DNA of 8,193 nucleotides from an uncultured Selenomonadales bacterium (GCA_937915725.1 CALGGV010000214.1:1-8193); one strand, 5' to 3'; shown: positions 1 through 6,694, counted from the first letter of the stretch. Program-made: numbers and translations. The notes: a model not told the origin generated them from the sequence alone.

Positions 1-578
1 TTAAAGCCGTCGAATTTCGCGCAGATATGGAAGAATTTGTTAAATATCAGATTAAACCGAATTTCCGCGTACTCGGTAAAAAAGTCGGCAAGCAAATGGG
101 CGCAGTTCAAAACGCGCTTAAAAATTTGAACGGCGCGGCGGCTAAATCTGAACTTGATAAAACCGGCGAATTGAAATTAAAAATTAACGACGGCGAAATT
201 ATTTTGACAAATGAAGACATCGAAATTACAGCCTCTCAGAGCGAAAATTACAGCTGTCAAACTGAAAATGATATTTCTATTGCCTTGTCAACTAAACTAA
301 CGCCAGAATTGATTATAGAGGGCTTTGTGCGGGAAATTATCAGCAAGATTCAAACTATGCGCCGTGATTCAAAATTTGAAGTTACTGACAGAATTAAAAT
401 TTTCGTTGCCGGTAATAAAAAACTCGCCGAAATTATCAAAAACAATTCTGAAGAAATTCAAAAGGTTGCACTTGCTGACGAAATTATTTTTGATTCAACC
501 TGCGAAAATTCCAAAGATTGGGATATTAACGGCGAAAAAATTTCTCTCGGTGTCACCAAGATAGGGATTAAGGGCTAA
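1..578 (+). CDS. ileS: Isoleucyl-tRNA synthetase, C-terminal part (partial)
   Basis: This is the 3' end of a gene that starts before the window; codons are in frame from base 3 and the stop is TAA at 576-578, giving about 191 visible residues. IleS charges tRNA-Ile in the cytoplasm. The visible part is the end of the anticodon-binding region and the C-terminal domain (DUF5915-like). It includes the segment FVKYQIKPNFRVLGKKVGKQ and later LTPELIIEGFVREIISKIQ followed by RRDSKFEVTDRI, all typical of the long eukaryote-like (type 2) bacterial IleS. No C-terminal Cys4 zinc finger, found in the other bacterial type, is present. Type 2 enzymes are known to be associated with low mupirocin sensitivity; that is family knowledge, not seen here. 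The last residues (IGIKG) and the stop codon are encoded by the start of the heptamer array, so the C-terminus may have been remodelled by the repeat. The ATG at 27 is internal, not a start. Confidence 0.93.
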   Translation, partial: KAVEFRADMEEFVKYQIKPNFRVLGKKVGKQMGAVQNALKNLNGAAAKSELDKTGELKLKINDGEIILTNEDIEITASQSENYSCQTENDISIALSTKLTPELIIEGFVREIISKIQTMRRDSKFEVTDRIKIFVAGNKKLAEIIKNNSEEIQKVALADEIIFDSTCENSKDWDINGEKISLGVTKIGIKG

Positions 579-649
579 GGACTAGGGATTAAGGACTAAG
601 GACTAAGGACTAGGGATTAGGGACTAGGGACTAGGGACTAGGGGCTAGG
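563..649 (+). repeat. Tandem heptamer array (AGGGACT/AAGGACT) with G-quadruplex motif
   Basis: Twelve uninterrupted 7-base units run from 563 to 646, plus a 3-base partial unit. The forms seen are AGGGATT, AAGGGCT, AAGGACT, AGGGACT and AGGGGCT. The 5' units overlap the last codons and stop of ileS. The 3' units are the more G-rich: G-tracts at 613-615, 620-622, 627-629, 634-636 and 641-644 are separated by exactly four bases each, which meets the canonical intramolecular G-quadruplex pattern on the plus strand. Because 7 is not a multiple of 3 and every unit junction reads TAA or TAG, the array puts stops in all three forward frames. Whether it folds or has a function is unknown. Confidence 0.95.
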
Positions 650-651
650 TG

Positions 652-695
652 GACGCCCGCCGCACTCCGTTTTTGAAAGAAAAAAGCCGACTTGT
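652..695 (-). repeat. Dispersed repeat, short copy (locus 1)
   Basis: Bases 652-675 match the reverse complement of 6932-6955 at 23 of 24 positions, and bases 686-695 (GCCGACTTGT) match the reverse complement of 6803-6812 exactly. The two blocks have the same order and relative orientation at both loci, but the space between them is 10 bases here and 119 bases at the other locus. This copy therefore looks like an internally deleted version of a dispersed element. It sits between the heptamer array and dnaN. No coding potential is seen. Confidence 0.7.
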
Positions 696-701
696 TAAAT
701 T
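673..701 (+). promoter_or_regulatory. Possible sigma-70 promoter for dnaN
   Basis: TTGAAA at 673-678 and TAAATT at 696-701 are separated by 17 bases, upstream of the dnaN ribosome binding site. The -10 match is only 4 of 6 and the region is very AT-rich, so chance matches are likely. If real, the -35 lies inside the dispersed repeat. It is also possible that dnaN is transcribed by read-through from ileS, since I see no convincing terminator between them. Confidence 0.25.
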
Positions 702-722
702 TTAAAAATTTGTAAAAAAAAT

Positions 723-743
723 ACTAGGGATTAGGAATTAGGA
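723..743 (+). repeat. Second, degenerate heptamer cluster
   Basis: Three 7-base units (ACTAGGG, ATTAGGA, ATTAGGA) resemble the main array at 563-649. They lie about 75 bases downstream of it, after the dispersed-repeat copy. The arrangement suggests that the repeat copy at 652-695 and its flank may interrupt a once longer heptamer tract. Confidence 0.6.
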
Positions 744-781
744 AAAAGTGCCGCCGTATTTTTAAAAATAAAAAAATTTTT

Positions 782-786
782 GGAGG
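782..786 (+). promoter_or_regulatory. Ribosome binding site that fixes the dnaN start
   Basis: GGAGG lies 8 bases upstream of TTG at 795-797. An upstream in-frame TTG at 780 would place this motif inside the coding region and has no binding site of its own, so 795 is the start. Confidence 0.85.
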
Positions 787-794
787 AAAAAAAA

Positions 795-1910
795 TTGAAG
801 TGCATTTGTTCACAAAAAGATTTAAAAGAGGCATTAATTGCCGCGTCAAAGGCTCTTCCAACTAAACCACAAACGCCGATTCTTAACAACATTTATTTTT
901 GTGCAACTCAAAACACCCTTGAAATTCAAGCTACAGATTTTTCAACCGGTATAATTGCAAAAATCCCCGCCGAAGTTGAAATTGAAGGCGAAGTTGTAAT
1001 TCCCGGCAAAAAAATTACTGAAATTATTGGCAAAATGTTTGGAGCAATTATTACACTTTCTACTGAAGAAGAAGAAAATCTTGCTGTAATTAAATCCGGT
1101 ACAACAACTTTTTCGCTGTACACTTCAGATTCTGAAGAATTTCCAAAAGTTGCAACTCAGGAATATAACCATTCTTTCTACATTAAAAATGAATATCTTA
1201 AACAATTAATCGCACGTTCAACTTTCGCAACTGCTAACGATACGACTCGTCCTATTTTTCAAGGTTGTTCAATCACTATCAACGGTTCGGATATAACTTT
1301 TGTTGCTACAAATACACACAGATTAATTTTGGCAAAATCTACCATTGAAGATGAAATTCCAGGCGAAAATAAATTAATCGTACACGCAACCGCGCTTAAC
1401 GACGTTTTGTCAATATTGAATGCTACAAAAGATGAACGCGGCGTTAAAGTTGATTTTTCGGATAAACATATTGCCTTTACCATTAATAATATATTTTTAA
1501 CTTGCCGCTTGATTGATGGCGAATTTCCGCCGCATGATAAAGTTTTTCCGGCGTCTTGTGCCACTTTCGCCAGTGTTCCAATTAGCAAATTTCTTTCTGA
1601 AATGAGTCTCGTTGAAACTGTATCAAGAGAAACTGAATATAATACCGTGCGTTTAAAATTTAATGATGAAGGGCTTGCCCTTGCTGCCGATTCTTACGGT
1701 ACAGGTAAAGTTCTTGGCAATGTAAACGCTGAAGTTACAGGACCGAATATTGATATTGCCTTTAATCTGCGCTACATTCAAGATTTTTTGAAAATTGCTG
1801 AAGACAGTGAAGAAGTTAGAATTGGTATGAATGAGCCGTTAAGCCCCGCAGAATTTCGCTTTCCGGACAAAGAAGATATTATTTACGTTATAACGCCCGT
1901 CCGTGTCTGA
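795..1910 (+). CDS. dnaN: DNA polymerase III beta subunit (sliding clamp)
   Basis: The product is the ring-shaped processivity clamp that tethers replicative polymerase to DNA and recruits repair and replication proteins. With the TTG start at 795 it has 371 residues, normal for bacterial beta clamps (about 365-380). The N-terminus MKCICSQKDLKEALIAASKA then PILNNI aligns with the standard clamp start MKFxIxxxxL...PIL, which supports 795 over 780. The middle carries the conserved ATNTHRLILAK-type segment (NTHRL) and the extreme C-terminus VITPVRV matches the universal PVR tail that lines the protein-binding cleft. The stop TGA (1908-1910) overlaps the ATG of recF by one base, so the two are translationally coupled. 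In most bacteria dnaN follows dnaA; here ileS precedes it. The leader holds a heptamer array and a dispersed repeat and no clear terminator. Confidence 0.97.
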   Translation: MKCICSQKDLKEALIAASKALPTKPQTPILNNIYFCATQNTLEIQATDFSTGIIAKIPAEVEIEGEVVIPGKKITEIIGKMFGAIITLSTEEEENLAVIKSGTTTFSLYTSDSEEFPKVATQEYNHSFYIKNEYLKQLIARSTFATANDTTRPIFQGCSITINGSDITFVATNTHRLILAKSTIEDEIPGENKLIVHATALNDVLSILNATKDERGVKVDFSDKHIAFTINNIFLTCRLIDGEFPPHDKVFPASCATFASVPISKFLSEMSLVETVSRETEYNTVRLKFNDEGLALAADSYGTGKVLGNVNAEVTGPNIDIAFNLRYIQDFLKIAEDSEEVRIGMNEPLSPAEFRFPDKEDIIYVITPVRV

Positions 1911-3037
1911 TGAAAATTTCAAAAATATTTTTGAGTGACTTTCGCAATTTCGCCACGCTTGATTTAAATCTTTCTGAATCAATAAATATTTTTCTGGGGC
2001 GAAATGCGCAGGGCAAAACTAATATTTTGGAGTCGATAAATTTTGCGTCGCTGGGAACTGCCCGCGTTTCAAAAGATATTGATTTAGTGCGTTGGTCTCA
2101 AGATTCCGCGCTAATCAGAATTTCTTTTTCAAAGGCTGACGTTTCGCACGATTTAGCTATTGAAATTCCTGCTGACAGACGGCGGCGCAGAATTTTATTT
2201 GACGGCAACTCAATTAAAATGCGGGATTTTATCGGCAAATTAAATTCAGTAATGTTTTCTCCGGAAGATTTATTTATGTTCAAAAATTCGCCAAATTCCC
2301 GCAGAAAATTTTTAAATATAATCCTCGCGCAGGCTATACCAATTTATTTTGAGGAATTGGCAACTTACAAGCGATTAATTGAACAGCGAAATAATTTGCT
2401 GAAAAAAATCCGGGAAGGGCTGGCGTCGCCTTCAAATTTGGAACTTTGGAACGAACAACTTAGCCACGCCGCCGCAAAAATTCTTGTCAAAAGTATAAAA
2501 GCTGTCGAAGATTTAAATATTTTGGCAAGCGATATGCAAAAAAAAATTTCTTCACAGTCTGAAAATCTTTCGCTTAAATATGAAATTCACGATTTAAAAA
2601 ATGTTGACGCGCCGCAAAATTTTAACGTCGATTATCTTCAGAAATGGTACCACGAAATTTTTAAGGCACGAAATTTTCTTGATATAAAGCGCGGCTCCAC
2701 AAGTTTTGGTCCACACCTTGACGATTTAAATTTTTTTATCAATGGAAAAGAATTGCGGCTTTACGGCTCGCAAGGGCAACTTCGCACAACCGCGCTTGCC
2801 TTGAAACTTTCAGAAATTCAAATGCTGAAAAATTTCGCCGGCGAATATCCAATACTTTTGCTTGATGACGTGATGAGCGAATTGGACGCCGAACGCCGCG
2901 CAAAACTTTTAGAATTTCTGCTTACTCAAAAAATCCAAACTTTAATTACTGCAACCGAAAAATCATATTTCCCTGCGCAAAATTACGGGCAAATTTTTTT
3001 AGTGGAAAATGGCGAATTAAAACTTGAAACGCAATAA
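1910..3037 (+). CDS. recF: DNA replication and repair protein RecF
   Basis: RecF is an SMC/ABC-like ATPase that acts with RecO and RecR to load RecA at single-strand gaps. The 375 residues are the usual length. Walker A is GRNAQGKTN at about residues 30-38. The ABC-type signature YGSQGQLRT lies near 285-293, and Walker B with the D-loop, PILLLDDVMSELD, near 314-326. All catalytic motifs are intact. The ATG at 1910 overlaps the dnaN stop (TGATG) and has no Shine-Dalgarno sequence in front of it, so initiation probably depends on ribosomes finishing dnaN. The small S4-domain gene that often sits between dnaN and recF in Bacillota is absent. The downstream gene follows after 72 bases with its own ribosome binding site. 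Confidence 0.97.
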   Translation: MKISKIFLSDFRNFATLDLNLSESINIFLGRNAQGKTNILESINFASLGTARVSKDIDLVRWSQDSALIRISFSKADVSHDLAIEIPADRRRRRILFDGNSIKMRDFIGKLNSVMFSPEDLFMFKNSPNSRRKFLNIILAQAIPIYFEELATYKRLIEQRNNLLKKIREGLASPSNLELWNEQLSHAAAKILVKSIKAVEDLNILASDMQKKISSQSENLSLKYEIHDLKNVDAPQNFNVDYLQKWYHEIFKARNFLDIKRGSTSFGPHLDDLNFFINGKELRLYGSQGQLRTTALALKLSEIQMLKNFAGEYPILLLDDVMSELDAERRAKLLEFLLTQKIQTLITATEKSYFPAQNYGQIFLVENGELKLETQ

Positions 3038-3068
3038 TTAAAAAAATTTTGAGGTAAAATTTATAGGA

Positions 3069-3080
3069 TATTTGCAAATA
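3069..3080. other. 12-bp palindrome upstream of the DUF721 gene
   Basis: TATTTGCAAATA is a perfect palindrome in the 72-base gap between recF and the DUF721 gene, 17 bases before the latter's ribosome binding site. It could be an operator, but AT-rich palindromes of this size arise easily by chance here, and no clear promoter accompanies it. Confidence 0.25.
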
Positions 3081-3096
3081 AAAAGTCTTTAATTTT

Positions 3097-3102
3097 AGGA
3101 GG
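3097..3102 (+). promoter_or_regulatory. Ribosome binding site fixing a TTG start
   Basis: AGGAGG stands 7 bases before TTG at 3110-3112. This strong site is the main reason to accept TTG as the start of the DUF721 gene. Confidence 0.85.
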
Positions 3103-3109
3103 AAAAATT

Positions 3110-4042
3110 TTGAGTGAGCCGGAAATTGTAAGTGCGGTAATTCAAAAAAATTTGGCTGAAAATCCTAAATTGCGAAAAAAAATCTTACAACAGACGATTT
3201 TTAATCGCTGGCAGGAAATTTTTCCAAATTTCGCTGATAAAATTTTTCCGGTAGAAATACAACAAGAAACTTTGATAGTTGATTCAAACGACAACGCCTT
3301 CAAAGATATGCTGAAATTCGGCGCGCAAGAATTCGTTCAAAAAATCAACGAAAAAATTTCGCCGGCTTTTCCAATAATTTCAAAAATAAAATTTGGCAAG
3401 CGTTTTAATAATCCGCCGCCGTTGCCAAAATTTCCCGCCCAAAAAATCCCCGTCGAAATTGAAGTTGAATTGACGCCCGCCGAAATTGCAGAGTGCGAAA
3501 AAAAAGTTTCCATCATTGCTGACGAAAACCGGCGAAAGATTTTACTTGAAACAATTTTAAGCTGTGTAAAAGCCGAAAAAAGAAAAATTCAAAATGGCTG
3601 GCACAAATGCAAATTCTGCAACTTACTTTGTCAGCCAAAAGAAATTTTTTGCAATATTTGCGCCGTCAAGGAACTTGAAAAAATGCGTAAAGAAATTCGC
3701 CAAATATTTTGCGCCGCGCCGGAAACTTCATTTCAAGAAATTCAAAAAAAAATTATTCAGCAATTCCCACACTTACAAAAAAAATGCACACTTGAAACGA
3801 TAGAATCTGCGCGAATGGATTTAATTTTACAGCGGGCGGCGAAAATTTCATATACAGATACAAATTCAGACGCAGTGATATTTTTAGTGCAATTAATACG
3901 CCAACTGCCGCGCCAAAATTTAACGCCGGAAATTATAAAAAGTACATTAGAAGAATTTAAATTTAATTTTGCAGACTTGCCGCCTTTCCAAAAACTAAAC
4001 TTTTCAAAACTTAACAACCATAAATTAAAAAAATCCCGTTGA
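3110..4042 (+). CDS. DUF721/DciA-like protein with zinc ribbon and long C-terminal extension
   Basis: The N-terminal ~95 residues (NRWQEIFPNFADKIFPVEIQ near 32-51, then VDSNDNAFKDML) match the DUF721 family. That family includes DciA, which helps load the replicative helicase DnaB in bacteria lacking DnaC/DnaI, and the context next to dnaN and recF fits a replication role. A proline-rich linker (about 101-114, NNPPPLPKFPAQKI) leads to a helical stretch and a zinc-ribbon-like motif. C167, C170, C181 and C184 form two CxxC pairs, with an extra Cys at 174. Residues 185-310 are a lysine-rich, mostly helical region that I do not recognise. At 310 residues it is much longer than a minimal DciA. The TTG start has AGGAGG 7 bases upstream. 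The stop TGA (4040-4042) lies inside the 5' arm of the terminator. gyrB, the usual next gene, is absent. Helicase loading is inferred from family and position only. Confidence 0.82.
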   Translation: MSEPEIVSAVIQKNLAENPKLRKKILQQTIFNRWQEIFPNFADKIFPVEIQQETLIVDSNDNAFKDMLKFGAQEFVQKINEKISPAFPIISKIKFGKRFNNPPPLPKFPAQKIPVEIEVELTPAEIAECEKKVSIIADENRRKILLETILSCVKAEKRKIQNGWHKCKFCNLLCQPKEIFCNICAVKELEKMRKEIRQIFCAAPETSFQEIQKKIIQQFPHLQKKCTLETIESARMDLILQRAAKISYTDTNSDAVIFLVQLIRQLPRQNLTPEIIKSTLEEFKFNFADLPPFQKLNFSKLNNHKLKKSR

Positions 4043-4068
4043 AAAATCTGCAACGGGAAATTTTTTTT
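4035..4068. terminator. Bidirectional intrinsic terminator
   Basis: CCCGTTG (4035-4041) and CAACGGG (4051-4057) form a perfect 7-bp stem with a 9-base loop. On the plus strand it is followed by AAA and eight T (4061-4068). On the minus strand the A-run at 4027-4033 supplies seven T. It lies between the convergent stops of the DUF721 gene (4042) and the DUF4127 gene (4073) and can serve both. The stem overlaps the last codons of the DUF721 gene. Confidence 0.85.
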
Positions 4069-4072
4069 ACAA

Positions 4073-5680
4073 TTAATTTTTTACTAAATCAAAGGAAATA
4101 TCAGCCTCAAAAGTCCTGCTCCAAGGGAATTTTACTTGAATATTTTTTAAAGCATAACCACGCGGCAAGCGGATATTTTTTTTAGCAAAGTCAGAAATTA
4201 AATCAGTAGCAAGTTTTTCTAAGCCTTCTTGACGTGTACCCAAATTCCAAGCGTTGCCGTCGCCGGGAATTGTCCAAATTAAGCCGTTGTTAATTTTCGT
4301 GCGAATATTCGCTTGATACACCCATTCATCAAGATAGCGCGTCAGTAACAGTGAATAAATATCTTCGTCGTCCATATAATTTGTAAGAACGCCCGCGCCA
4401 ATTAAAAATCCAGAACTGTTAGTTGCCGTATTCCAGCCGCTGTAGGAGCGAATTTGGAATTGAATTTTTTCATTTCTCAAACGTTTCATCAGCGCGTTAT
4501 CAGAGCCGTTTGACGTTGAAATATCGACAACGCCGACGGGATAATTATTTTTCACGTAGCCTTTCAACATTTTCATATAAGAACCAATTCCGGTATGTGG
4601 TTTAGGTTTATTTTTTTTGCTGTCAGCATTAATAGTTTTGCCGTTTGGAAAAGTATTAATCGCCAAAACTAAATCAGCATTTTCAGGATTTGGAACACGA
4701 ACGCCGCCAATAGAAAGTATTGCGCCCTCAAGTGATTCACTGATTTTTTCGTTGCTGAAAGTTGGAACAGTTTCGCCGCCCTTGCCGTCATTGTAGCTGA
4801 TAGAAATTAAAGGGACGTGGTGTAAATCGTTGTTTATGGCGCGGGAAAGCATCAGCATACCTAATTCATCTGCGCCGGACATAACTTGAAATTTTTCTTT
4901 ACCGAGCGGGTTGCCGTATTCAGTCAAATGGCGGCTTTCCAAATGAGTTTGTGAAAAAATTGCACTGTCGTCACAACCTACCAAAAAATATTGGAAGGCG
5001 TCAGATTTTGTTAAATCGACAAAATATTTATTGGCGTTGTAATTTTTGGCGCGGCGTCCGAGCCAATCTGTAAGCGCGTATCTGGGAATTGATTTTTCAA
5101 GTTTTGTCATTGTATTTTTTTCAGTTTCAGAAAGTTTTTCAGTTTCAGATTTATCTTTAAGTACGGTGTAGTTAAAAATTTTTTCGGCGTAAGTTTTGTA
5201 ATATTCCGGTTCAGTATTTGAAGTTGCACTGGCGGAGCGCGGCGTCCTCATTATTGTTGCAAAGGCGTAAATTGGCAAATTGGGATTTTCATTATGAAAA
5301 GTTTCAAAATTTTTGGCGCGTTCCAAAATTTCTTCAGGCGATAAATCGTGTTGACGGGAGCCGACCAAACTTCCATATAACATTGCGTCAGTTGAAATTA
5401 CGGCGGCGTTTGCATTAAGTGCATTTTCATTTAACCAATTCCAAAGTTCATCGGGCTTGCCGAAATTTTCAGGTTTTGCGCCTGTTCCCAAAAAATTTTC
5501 CGGCGGTACTAAAACTTCATAGCCGAGCCGCTCTGCAACTTCGATTGTTTGCATTAAATTTACCGGGCGATTATCAATCGGTATGTAAATTATTTTTTTG
5601 CCGTTGCCAATATTTTCAGCAAAAGTTACGGCGGTTGAAAAAATCATTATACTTAAAATTAAAAAAAATATTTTTCTCAA
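4073..5680 (-). CDS. Exported DUF4127 family protein
   Basis: The 535-residue product matches the DUF4127 family, whose biochemical function is not established to my knowledge. Recognisable family segments are YIPIDNRPVN (32-41), STDAMLYGSLVGSRQ (96-110), ATIMRTPRSA (141-150), VGCDDSA (234-240), SGADELGM (268-275) and a late SGWNTATNSSG. The N-terminus is a clear signal peptide: Arg-Lys at 2-3, a hydrophobic core at about 4-18, and a likely cleavage after Ala21 (TFA/EN), so the protein acts outside the cytoplasm or at the cell surface. The polar residues in the DNRP and CDDS segments could form an active site, but that is inference. The start is TTG at 5680, 3 bases after the tatD stop, with GGAG about 11 bases upstream inside tatD. 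It is therefore the second gene of the tatD operon. It ends at the shared bidirectional terminator. Confidence 0.85.
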   Translation of the reverse strand: MRKIFFLILSIMIFSTAVTFAENIGNGKKIIYIPIDNRPVNLMQTIEVAERLGYEVLVPPENFLGTGAKPENFGKPDELWNWLNENALNANAAVISTDAMLYGSLVGSRQHDLSPEEILERAKNFETFHNENPNLPIYAFATIMRTPRSASATSNTEPEYYKTYAEKIFNYTVLKDKSETEKLSETEKNTMTKLEKSIPRYALTDWLGRRAKNYNANKYFVDLTKSDAFQYFLVGCDDSAIFSQTHLESRHLTEYGNPLGKEKFQVMSGADELGMLMLSRAINNDLHHVPLISISYNDGKGGETVPTFSNEKISESLEGAILSIGGVRVPNPENADLVLAINTFPNGKTINADSKKNKPKPHTGIGSYMKMLKGYVKNNYPVGVVDISTSNGSDNALMKRLRNEKIQFQIRSYSGWNTATNSSGFLIGAGVLTNYMDDEDIYSLLLTRYLDEWVYQANIRTKINNGLIWTIPGDGNAWNLGTRQEGLEKLATDLISDFAKKNIRLPRGYALKNIQVKFPWSRTFEADISFDLVKN

Positions 5681-5683
5681 AAT

Positions 5684-6463
5684 TTAATCCACTCCAATAT
5701 TATAAAGATTTTCGGCATTTTCAGTTGTATATTTTGCAACAGTTTCAAGAGTTTCATTGCGAATTTCGGCAATTTTTTTAGCCACGTCAACAACAAAACT
5801 TGGTTCATTGCGCTTGCCGCGGTTAGGTACGGGCGCAAGATACGGCGCGTCAGTTTCAATTAACAACATTTCCTGCGGCGCGGCTTTTACAATTTCCGGA
5901 AGTTTTGCAGAATTTTTGAAAGTTAAAGGACCGTCAAAGCCGGTAAGCCAGCCCATTTTCCAAATTTCCCGCGCCATTTCAAGACTTCCCGAATAACAAT
6001 GCATTACTCCGCGCAAATTTTTTCCTTCAGATTTTAAAATTTTCAGCGCGTCCCCATGCGCCTCGCGTTCGTGTATGCAAACGGGTAAATTTAATTGCCG
6101 CGCTATTTCCAACTGTTCAATAAAAATTTTTTGTTGTTGCAAGCGTTTTTCTGAATCTTTTTCCCAATAATAATCAAGTCCAATTTCGCCAATAGCCACG
6201 ACTTTTTTATTTTTGGCAAGTTCAAAAATTTTTTCGGCAGAATTTTTATTGAAGTCAGCAATTTCTTCAGGATGAACGCCGACGCCCGCAAACATTCCAA
6301 CAAATTTTTCTGCCAATTCAACAACGGCGGCTGAACTTTTCAAAGTATCGCCGAAATTTATAATTCGATTGACTCCGGAATTTTTGGCGCGTTCAAAAAC
6401 TTCAATTAAATCCCCAGAAAATTTTTCGTCATTCAAATGGCAATGAGTATCTACAAAATTCAA
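5684..6463 (-). CDS. tatD: TatD family metal-dependent DNase
   Basis: TatD proteins are cytoplasmic metal-dependent hydrolases of the amidohydrolase superfamily with DNase activity linked to DNA degradation and repair. The 259 residues match the usual ~255-265. Expected metal ligands are all present: His7 and His9 in DTHCH, Glu93 in GEIGLDYY, His131 in IHERE, His155 in MHCYSG and Asp205 in ETDAPYLAP. The start is TTG at 6461-6463 with AGGAGGT 9 bases upstream and a near-consensus promoter beyond it. The DUF4127 gene follows after 3 bases and is probably cotranscribed. In many Bacillota tatD sits near metS or rsmA/ksgA in the origin region; neither is seen here. Confidence 0.96.
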   Translation of the reverse strand: MNFVDTHCHLNDEKFSGDLIEVFERAKNSGVNRIINFGDTLKSSAAVVELAEKFVGMFAGVGVHPEEIADFNKNSAEKIFELAKNKKVVAIGEIGLDYYWEKDSEKRLQQQKIFIEQLEIARQLNLPVCIHEREAHGDALKILKSEGKNLRGVMHCYSGSLEMAREIWKMGWLTGFDGPLTFKNSAKLPEIVKAAPQEMLLIETDAPYLAPVPNRGKRNEPSFVVDVAKKIAEIRNETLETVAKYTTENAENLYNIGVD

Positions 6464-6472
6464 ATCTGCGCG

Positions 6473-6479
6473 ACCTCCT
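6473..6479 (-). promoter_or_regulatory. Ribosome binding site of tatD
   Basis: AGGAGGT on the minus strand, 9 bases before TTG at 6463. It is a full-strength site and fixes the TTG start of tatD. Confidence 0.85.
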
Positions 6480-6493
6480 ATAATTTTTTATAC

Positions 6494-6522
6494 ATTATAA
6501 AGAAGGCGGCAAATTTTGGCAA
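6494..6522 (-). promoter_or_regulatory. Sigma-70 type promoter of the tatD-DUF4127 operon
   Basis: On the minus strand TTGCCA (6522-6517, 5 of 6 to consensus) and a perfect TATAAT (6499-6494) are separated by 17 bases. The expected transcript start is near 6487, a few bases before the ribosome binding site, giving a leader of only about 25 bases. Confidence 0.75.
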
Positions 6523-6535
6523 CGCAAAAATTTTC

Positions 6536-6564
6536 TTGACGCTTTTAAAAATCTGTGATAATAT
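6536..6564 (+). promoter_or_regulatory. Probable promoter of tRNA-Glu
   Basis: TTGACG (6536-6541, 5 of 6) is followed by an AT-rich -10 in TGATAATAT. It can be read as GATAAT at 6557-6562 with a 15-base spacer or TAATAT at 6559-6564 with a 17-base spacer. The mature tRNA begins at 6581. It stands back to back with the tatD promoter, so this 60-base interval drives divergent transcription. Confidence 0.55.
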
Positions 6565-6580
6565 TTGCGGCGTTAAACGT

Positions 6581-6655
6581 GGCGCCTTCGTCAAGTGGTT
6601 AAGACACCGCCCTCTCACGGCGGGTTCAAGGGTTCGAATCCCTTAGGCGTCACCA
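6581..6655 (+). tRNA. tRNA-Glu (anticodon CTC)
   Basis: A complete 75-base cloverleaf with encoded CCA. The acceptor stem GGCGCCT/AGGCGTC has one G-U pair at 2-71 and discriminator A. The D stem is GTC/GAC. The anticodon stem CCGCC/GGCGG encloses the loop CTCTCAC, with anticodon CTC at 6614-6616 reading GAG. The T arm is AAGGG-TTCGAAT-CCCTT. The arms resemble known bacterial tRNA-Glu sequences, for example the GGTTAAGACACCGCC segment. Eight T follow the CCA directly (6656-6663) and probably help end transcription. The 3' end from 6644 is repeated twice downstream, as expected for a tRNA used as an integration or recombination site. Confidence 0.95.
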
Positions 6656-6694
6656 TTTTTTTTGCCCAAATTTCACGGCGGGTAGCAAACGCTC
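6644..6694 (+). repeat. tRNA-tail direct repeat, copy A (at the intact tRNA)
   Basis: The unit is TAGGCGTCACCA (tRNA-Glu acceptor end plus CCA), a run of eight T, then GCCCAAATTTCACGGCGGG and TAGCAAACGCTC. This copy includes the true 3' end of the tRNA gene. Copies B and C begin at 6728 and 6988. Confidence 0.9.

Noticed and set aside
647..675. Terminator after ileS (GGTGG/CCGCC stem then T-run)
   Set aside because: The stem is 5 bp with a T-G pair, and the T-run begins several bases after it; too weak to call.
563..743. CRISPR array
   Set aside because: Units are 7 bases, contiguous and without spacers; it is a simple tandem repeat.
780..794. Upstream in-frame TTG start for dnaN at 780
   Set aside because: It would place the GGAGG ribosome binding site inside the gene and add five residues (MEEKK) not found in clamps; TTG at 795 gives the canonical N-terminus.
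579..794. Replication origin beside dnaN
   Set aside because: No cluster of TTATNCACA-type DnaA boxes is seen, and the G-rich heptamers do not resemble known origin motifs.
5218..5781. Plus-strand open frames of 66 and 120 residues opposite tatD and the DUF4127 gene
   Set aside because: They are antisense shadows of two well-supported genes, with no family resemblance and no ribosome binding site.
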